This document shows, piece by piece, positions 48,513 through 64,000 of a stretch of 64,000 bases of DNA. Position 1 is the stretch's first letter. Each line of letters begins with the position of its first letter. This stretch comes from Anopheles merus (Eukaryota > Arthropoda > Insecta > Diptera > Culicidae). Under the pieces are notes generated by a model. That model worked only from the letters and a program-made list of their open reading frames with translations, searched no databases and had not been told where the DNA came from. The stretch lies in assembly GCF_017562075.2 (NCBI RefSeq), contig NC_054083.1:21325428-21389427 (forward strand), read 5' to 3'. The translations under genes were made by a program, and so were the position numbers.

Positions 48513-49479
48513 CAGTGCTGCAAAATGTCACTATCAATGTCATTAAAAATCTGACTGAAACAAAATCCATATCACGTCACGTACTCAATTGTGATAATCA
48601 GAGGTGATACTCAGAACGATTGGTGTGACTAATACATGTTCGTGACATGTTTGCGACCATCGCTTGGTCAGTCACTATATCACTACTTTTTTTTGCTGTG
48701 ATCAATCTTGCAAAATGTCACTGACATATGCATGACAAATGCTGGCTGAAACAATATCATCTCAGCGTCACGAGCTCTACTGCGAAGATCTGAGGCGAGC
48801 CTCAAACAGTTGGTGCGACCATCGCATGCTTGGTGACTTTTTGTGCAACCAACTCTTTGTCAGTCACTTGGTCGTGACATTTTCTGTCGGTAATCATCGC
48901 TATGGTCATAGGAGATATAGGGTGCTTGCCACTGGTTTCAAGAAACATAATGAGTAAGTTTTCTTGCTCTGTTTGACCCGACGAATGATCAAACAGACAG
49001 AGCGAGATAGCATGCTCATTTTGTTGCTAGAGCGCACGCGCCAAGTATATTCCAAGAATGTCGCGATTATCGCCGACAACAATGTCGTGACCAAGTGAGT
49101 GACCAAAAGTTGGGTGCTAAACTAAACGTCACCAAGCATGTGATTGATTCTTCAACTGTTTGAGTATAGTCACTGATCATCTCAGTTGTGTACGTGATCT
49201 GATTTGAGCTTCGTTTCAGTCATGAGTGTTGATGACAGAAACAGTGGCATTTGGCAGCACTGTTCACAGCCAGAAAAAAATCAAGATTATGCTTGCGCCG
49301 GCATTAAGTTAAGCTTGTCAGTCAGAGTATCGCGTTGGACTCAAGTATTCACATGTCGTGTTCTGCATATCATGACGCACTTTTATTGACTATCAGCAAT
49401 GAGCATCAAGCTACCATGGATATGTTAATTGTTTTCGTTGGTGAAAATCTCGTGATACTCATGACATTTTGCAGCACTG
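48513..49479. mobile_element. 967-bp hAT-like non-autonomous element inside the LINE fragment
   Basis: Ends are CAGTGCTGCAAAATGTCA (48513) and its complement TGACATTTTGCAGCACTG (49479). A related copy with a readable 8-bp duplication lies at 54996-56183. The left part contains an internal direct repeat: the CTGCAAAATGTCACT-like phrase recurs at about 48708 as CTTGCAAAATGTCACTG. There is no coding capacity. No matching target duplication is found here, because the flanking LINE sequence also lost a stretch. Confidence 0.75.
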
Positions 49480-50300
49480 GCCGTGTGTCTGTCTGCTATT
49501 CAACGTGGCGCTAGAGGTGCAATGCAGGACTCGTGGGTGGAGACTTCAGGAATCATCTTCTATAAGTCATCCCAGATCCTGGCATACGCTGATGATATAG
49601 ACATCATTGCTCTGCAATCTGCAGCAGGGATCAAGCAGGCGGCGGCGAACCTCGGACTGCAGACAAACGAGGCAAAGGCCAAACTGATGGTGGCAACATC
49701 AGCGAACCTACCAATAACAAATCCAAAACTACGTAGGCAAGTCGTACAGATAGGTGAACGTACTTTTGAAGTCGTCCCAGAATTCACCTCTGTCGGTTCA
49801 AGGGTCAGTTTCGGCAATAGCATGGTAGTTGAGTTGCGAGTAAGGACGCTGGCTGCCAACTGTTCATCCTACAGTCTGAGATAGCAGTTCACCTCAAAGA
49901 ACTTGACGCGACGGACGAAGCTGGGATTATATAGTACTTATATAGTACCGATACTCACATACGCCTCTGAGATATGGACACTGTTCAAATTTTGAAGAAA
50001 CCCTCTTGGCCGCGTTTGAGGGGAATATGCTCAGAAGGATATTTGGCCCCGTATGTGGGGAAGGACGATGGAGGAGCCGTAATAACGACGAGCTATACGA
50101 GATGTACGGCGACCTCACTGCCGTGCAGCGTATCAAGCTCGGCGTGGTAGGTCTTAATTGAGGTGGCAAGATATCGTGGAGGCGTCCGCCTGTAAGGCCG
50201 GGATAACGGATTGTCAGACGAAGGCGTAAGCGGTTTCGCACATTACTGACTCCAGGCTAGGACTGCAAACCGTTTGTAGCCCCGGGTAAGTAAGTCAATG
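49480..50300 (+). pseudogene. Non-LTR retrotransposon reverse-transcriptase fragment, 3' piece
   Basis: Continues the same LINE after the insertion: LSAIQRGARGAMQDSW leads into IIFYKSSQILAYADDIDIIA, where YADD is the catalytic motif. Then come LGLQTNEAKAKLMVATSA, IGERTFEVVPEFTSVGS and, after several frameshifts, LLAAFEGNMLRRIFGPVCGE, NNDELYEMYGDL and VQRIKL. The end is near 50290, where GTAAGTAAGT resembles a LINE tail repeat. Frames are broken and stops are present, so it is inactive. The clade was not settled. Confidence 0.75.
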
Positions 50301-50419
50301 ATGTTGTAGTTGAAAAATTTTGACCCGAATTGAACAGACAAAGCATACATTTAAACAACGTCCAAACCCAATTCAAATCAGGAGCTTATGACGACCCATT
50401 GACCTATAACCGAATCGAA

Positions 50420-50890
50420 CCTATATCCGGTCTGGTACTGATAGTAAACCCATACCGTTCCTGAAGCCAATCACGAACTCATACTGGTCCTGGAACTGAT
50501 ATTTACCTCTTACCGGTCCTGGAACCAATAATGAACTCATCACGGTCCTGGAAGCGTTACAGGATTTCCCACGATTTATTGGTTGGTTCTCATCAATTTT
50601 TGGTGGATTCCGATATTTTTGGTGCGTTCTTACGATTTTTTGGCCGTTTTCCAGAATTTTTTGGTCCAATTATATTGATATCCAATCGGTAAAAACCAAT
50701 AAATTATGGGAACGAACCAAAAATCTATGGGATACGATCAAAAAATCCTGGGAACGTACCAAAAAATCATGGGAACTAAATTTAATAAATCGTGGGAAAC
50801 CTTGTATTGGACTCATACCGGTCCCAGTACTGATCTTGAACCTATACCGGTCCCGTATCCGATCACGAACCCTTGGTATTCCTTTGGACG
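50420..50890. repeat. 28-bp minisatellite with an inverted AT-rich core
   Basis: Units like GAACTCATACCGGTCCTGG recur on both sides (50440-50560 and 50810-50880). They are the reverse complement of the repeat family at 42640-43230. Between them, 50570-50810 forms an inverted repeat: TTCCCACGATTTATT faces AATAAATCGTGGGAA, with several CCAAAAAATC-type motifs in each arm. Confidence 0.65.
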
Positions 50891-51059
50891 GTCTGACAAA
50901 TCACAATATGACTAGAATATTTTCACGAACGAAATTGTAACCCTGCTGATCCGATCTCTCGATTTATGACCATTTATGAACATCAATAAATTAATAAACA
51001 AAAAAGATAATAATCCAACAAATACTAGTGATCCTCTAACACATCGTCCACGAGCAATA

Positions 51060-54000
51060 AGGCGCAGTTTTTTTTTGTGTTTATCACAGATTTATTTTAT
51101 TACCAAAAAATTGCATTTGAAAAAAACCGAACCGAAATGGATTTTCTTTTATGATGATTTCCCGCCCAACCAACACGCGCGAGCAAAAGTGTTCTTTAGT
51201 TGTTGTTTTCTTGTTCTCGTTTTTACTAGTTTTGTTTTTTTCTTTCACGTTCTGCTGCCAATAGATGTGTGTGTGTGTTTGTTTGTGGTATTTGTTGTTT
51301 GTTCAGTGTCATTTTGTCAAGTGTGATTTTGTATTTTAAGTTGTTTCCTTTTATGTGTTCATTTTCTTTTTCTTTTAAGCTATTATGATAGCAGTATGGG
51401 AACATTTCATTATTTTTTTTGTTCTAAACGTTCTTTTATCTCTTTCACTCTCTTTCTTTACTATACAACACATTCTGCGTGTATGTGTGTATGTCTGGAT
51501 TTGTCGTGTGTAAGTTTTGTGTGGGGAGAAATTTGTGTATATGTGTGTCTTTGAGAGAAAAATGCAATTAACTTTGCTTTCTGCGGTAGCAGCAGAGGAG
51601 TTGGTTGGTTCGATTGGTTCTCCCACACCGCAATACGCTCGACAAAACTAGGAAACAATATCAAATGTTGATGGATTTTTTGTTTTGTTTGGATTCACTA
51701 AGCTAGCCGTCTGCTTGCGACCTTCCTAATGCCGGGTCCTCTAGCCGGTGATCTTCGATCTGCATTGCGATAGTAATAGCGGACATTGTAAAGAGTTTTC
51801 TTGTTTGTTGTTTTTTTTTGTTAATTTTTTGTTTGTTGTTCTGATGACCAACTTTTTTGTTTTAATTTCATTTACCATATCACTTTCCCAATATGGTTAT
51901 CCTAGTGCCATTTGCTACTATCAAAAAGAATCAGCTTCAACATCGCTCTTTTATACGCTCTTTTATCTTTTCTTTACGTTATCAACAGTCAAAGCAAATT
52001 TTTCCTCTTTCTTTCTTTTCTGTTTTTCCGCCTCTTGTTCGGTTTGGTGATTAGTTTACAATTGCTAAGAAAACAAACCAAACACTCCCTTCTTACTGGT
52101 ACAACCTCCTGCATGGCTTTGTCTAGGCAAAAAGGATAATGTATTAACGGATACTTTTGGTATCCTTCTGCGTCTGTTTCTTTGTTTGTATTCATTTTCC
52201 TTCGCATTAGCACCTCCTCCACCTCACAACAACTTGGAGAGGTAGGCTCTCTTACGTAGGCATGGTTCAATAGGCTGACGGGCAAAACAGGCTCACGGGC
52301 AAGGAAAGCATTACCCCTGCCTGGTTTCTTTTTATGTTTAGTAAATGTAGCTCGTTTATGGCACGAAGATGGCGTACGTTCTTCGCATGGTTGTGTGTGT
52401 GTGTGTTCGATTTTACAATTATTTACGGTAAATGCTTTCGTTACGCACAAAATTGCAGGCGAATGGCGGATGAGGAAGGCAGAGGAAAACAGATAGTGAC
52501 ACTGTACACGTGGGGAGCCAACAACCGCCGCCGGGTCAGTCCCGTCTCCGGGGCGGGAAAGTTCGCTTCTGCTGGAGTATGCGAGCATGAAAAGCGATTG
52601 TTACTGTAGTTGAATAAAATTCTTCACTAGAAATAACGTAAAAAAGTGTGACCGCTATGCTGCTCTCTGCCCTTTCCGTTCCGTGTGGGCCGGGCAGACA
52701 CAGGAGCGGGTTGTTCGGCATGTTTTTGTTGTTGGTATGCTTCAAGTAGATAAATTGTAAGTATTTATGGTAAGTAGTATTAATAGCAAATTCGTAACTA
52801 GATATATTCAACTCCGCTGTTCGCCCTGTCGACGGTTCGATGCGATCGTAATGGAGCGCGTGGGATCGATCCGGTGCCCATCAATTATGCAGCCATAAAA
52901 CCACTTAGTAACCGAACGGCGGACTAGTAGTAAGGAATGGAGAGCAATAAAAACAATCTCAACAACTAACTGAATCAAGACCTCTGTTTAACAAATTCTA
53001 TTCTCATGATCTATCTGATTTTCTACCTCGCTCTTTCGCCACCTTACATCTAGCAGTAATAACAGAATGGATAAAGCAATCGTCGTGTCACGAATCGTTC
53101 GTTAGAAAGTGATAAGAAACTGTGCTGTGACATTTCGTATAGGAATCGTTACAAAGAGCAAACGTGTGGCGCCATTTTTGGTCAAAATGGTAGCACAAAC
53201 CTGTTTATCCTGCAATAGTAAATTGTTGTATGATTTTTGTTTTTCGTGAGTTCACCTCTCATTTGTTTCTACAAGTTCTGTGTTCTCTGTAACAATGAGT
53301 TTTGCCCCATTCGCTGTCCCGTTTTCGAGTACTGTTGCCTGCGATTTGTAGAAAGAGAAAAGCAAAACGGATTACGACAAAAATTCAATGCCTGTCGTGT
53401 GTGTGTGTGTTTGTTGTTTTTAACCTTATATGTAGTTTTACATCTCTTTTCTTTTCGTTTCGATTCTACATTTTGATCCGGTTTTAAAGGGGTTTCCTTG
53501 TGGGTATGGGTGTTTTCGCTTGGTTTTGAGTTTCTTTTTTACTAAAGTACATTCTTGGTTCAATGAACGGGAGCGCGCCGAAACCAACAAACCGGGAACC
53601 ACCGGCTTCCTTCTGCAGCTTTAATAAATTCTTTGGCTAACTGTCCTTTCGATAGTTTCACAACAAAATCTCTTCGTGTTTTTTCCCTAAAATGGTAACA
53701 TAAATGATTTAAACCGATTGGTTGCGACTATGCATTGTGCTATAAAGTTGTTCACGCTCAAACGATTTTCTCTACCCGAGTGTGTTACACGATCACGAAA
53801 GAATAGATTATAAATTGTCATGAGGACATCGACATCTTGCCGTTAAGTGTACTCGAAACGAAAACTGTACTAACAAATTGACACTAGAGCAGCTACTAAC
53901 GATGAGTTCGTATAACAGTTGATAGTATAAAAGTTGGAATGAATAGATTGAAACTAGAGTAAACCACTAATAAAATCCCAAGGAATGTAACACACAATCT

Positions 54001-54264
54001 TCCATAAACAGAACAATCAACCCATTCTCCTCGCATATCCTCACAATAATGTCTCTCCCTTCCCAACCCTACAACCACGTTCCCGTTTGCTGGTTTGTCG
54101 CCTGACCCGTTGATTTGTTTTTTTTTTTGTAGTATGCGGTTCTTCCTGTATACGAATTGCTTCACCCGGTCGCTCCGTCGCTACACCGTCTGTACGGTGG
54201 AAAGGAAACCCGAACCGGGAAAAAGGGAACGCTATTGGGCAGTACGCGCTCACGAATACGCGTC
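51060..54264 (-). other. Probable long 3'UTR of the alpha2/delta gene
   Basis: This 3.2-kb stretch downstream of the minus-strand stop codon is strongly T-rich on plus (A-rich in the transcript), with many TTTGTTT-type strings and no repeat boundaries. A minus-strand AATAAA at 51091-51096 could end the message. Long dipteran neuronal 3'UTRs have this look. Open frames such as 51989-52588 (minus) are probably fortuitous. Extent is inferred. Confidence 0.4.
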
Positions 54265-63820
<9,556 letters not shown>

Positions 63821-64000
63821 CTTCACGTGTAGGGGTTGGGTTAACATTCAATGAGTAAGGTTAGTATATCCAGAGCGATACACCATCATCCCAGCGACAA
63901 CGAGTTCGATTTGGGTGGACAAATAACGTTAAGCGACGGTGGGTTATGTACGCAATAGACCCCATAGATTCATCGTTCGAGTGTGAGAAGTAAAAAGGCA

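Noticed and set aside
51989..52588. 199-residue minus-strand open frame
   Set aside because: It lies in the probable 3'UTR of alpha2/delta and its translation is low in recognisable structure and rich in Lys/Arg/Thr runs from A-rich sequence; no domain is seen.

Overview
The window looks like nuclear DNA of a dipteran insect, most probably an Anopheles mosquito. Genes are split by short GT-AG introns plus a few very long ones, CA/GT microsatellites are dense, and the non-coding space is full of small DNA-transposon derivatives and tRNA-derived SINEs. There are no bacterial features (no operons, CRISPR arrays or rRNA). Species is inferred from style and protein similarity only; no database was searched.

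Layout. (1) 201-1953, minus: a two-exon ZAD/C2H2 zinc-finger transcription factor. (2) 2105-5506: a repeat island made of an 880-bp inverted-repeat element followed 7 bp later by the 8-bp target duplication of a 2.5-kb non-autonomous hAT element, which itself carries a nested pogo/Tc1-like MITE. (3) 5644-6665, minus: four-exon mitochondrial ribosomal protein mRpL50, with a possible divergent micro-gene at 7027-7263. (4) 7.3-31.7 kb: mainly non-coding, with microsatellite-rich putative promoter/5' leader sequence around 8.2-10.9 kb, a six-copy tandem repeat at 11.46 kb, and a candidate 65-aa membrane micropeptide ending in KDEL at 17157-17354. (5) 31682-46276, plus: a six-exon secreted protein with one chitin-binding peritrophin-A domain (CPAP1/mucin-like type), interrupted by an 11.6-kb intron. 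(6) 46.3-51.1 kb: its 3'UTR, then intergenic repeats: a MITE, a LINE reverse-transcriptase fossil split by a hAT-like element, and a 28-bp minisatellite. (7) about 51.06-63.82 kb, minus: the C-terminal 716 residues (13 coding exons) of a voltage-gated calcium channel alpha2/delta subunit, preceded on its 3' side by a probable long 3'UTR; its 5' part lies beyond the right edge.

The four clear genes have unrelated jobs (transcription, mitochondrial translation, cuticle or chitin matrix, calcium-channel trafficking), so no pathway cluster is implied. The most interesting points are the KDEL micropeptide; an alpha2/delta intron that is almost wholly a hAT-like element carrying a nested SINE; the young-looking hAT and palindromic elements with readable target duplications; the tandem array of a primer-binding-site-like motif; and five exact copies of a CTCF-core-like decamer (AGATGGCGCT). 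I did not find a wholly new enzymatic or defence system.
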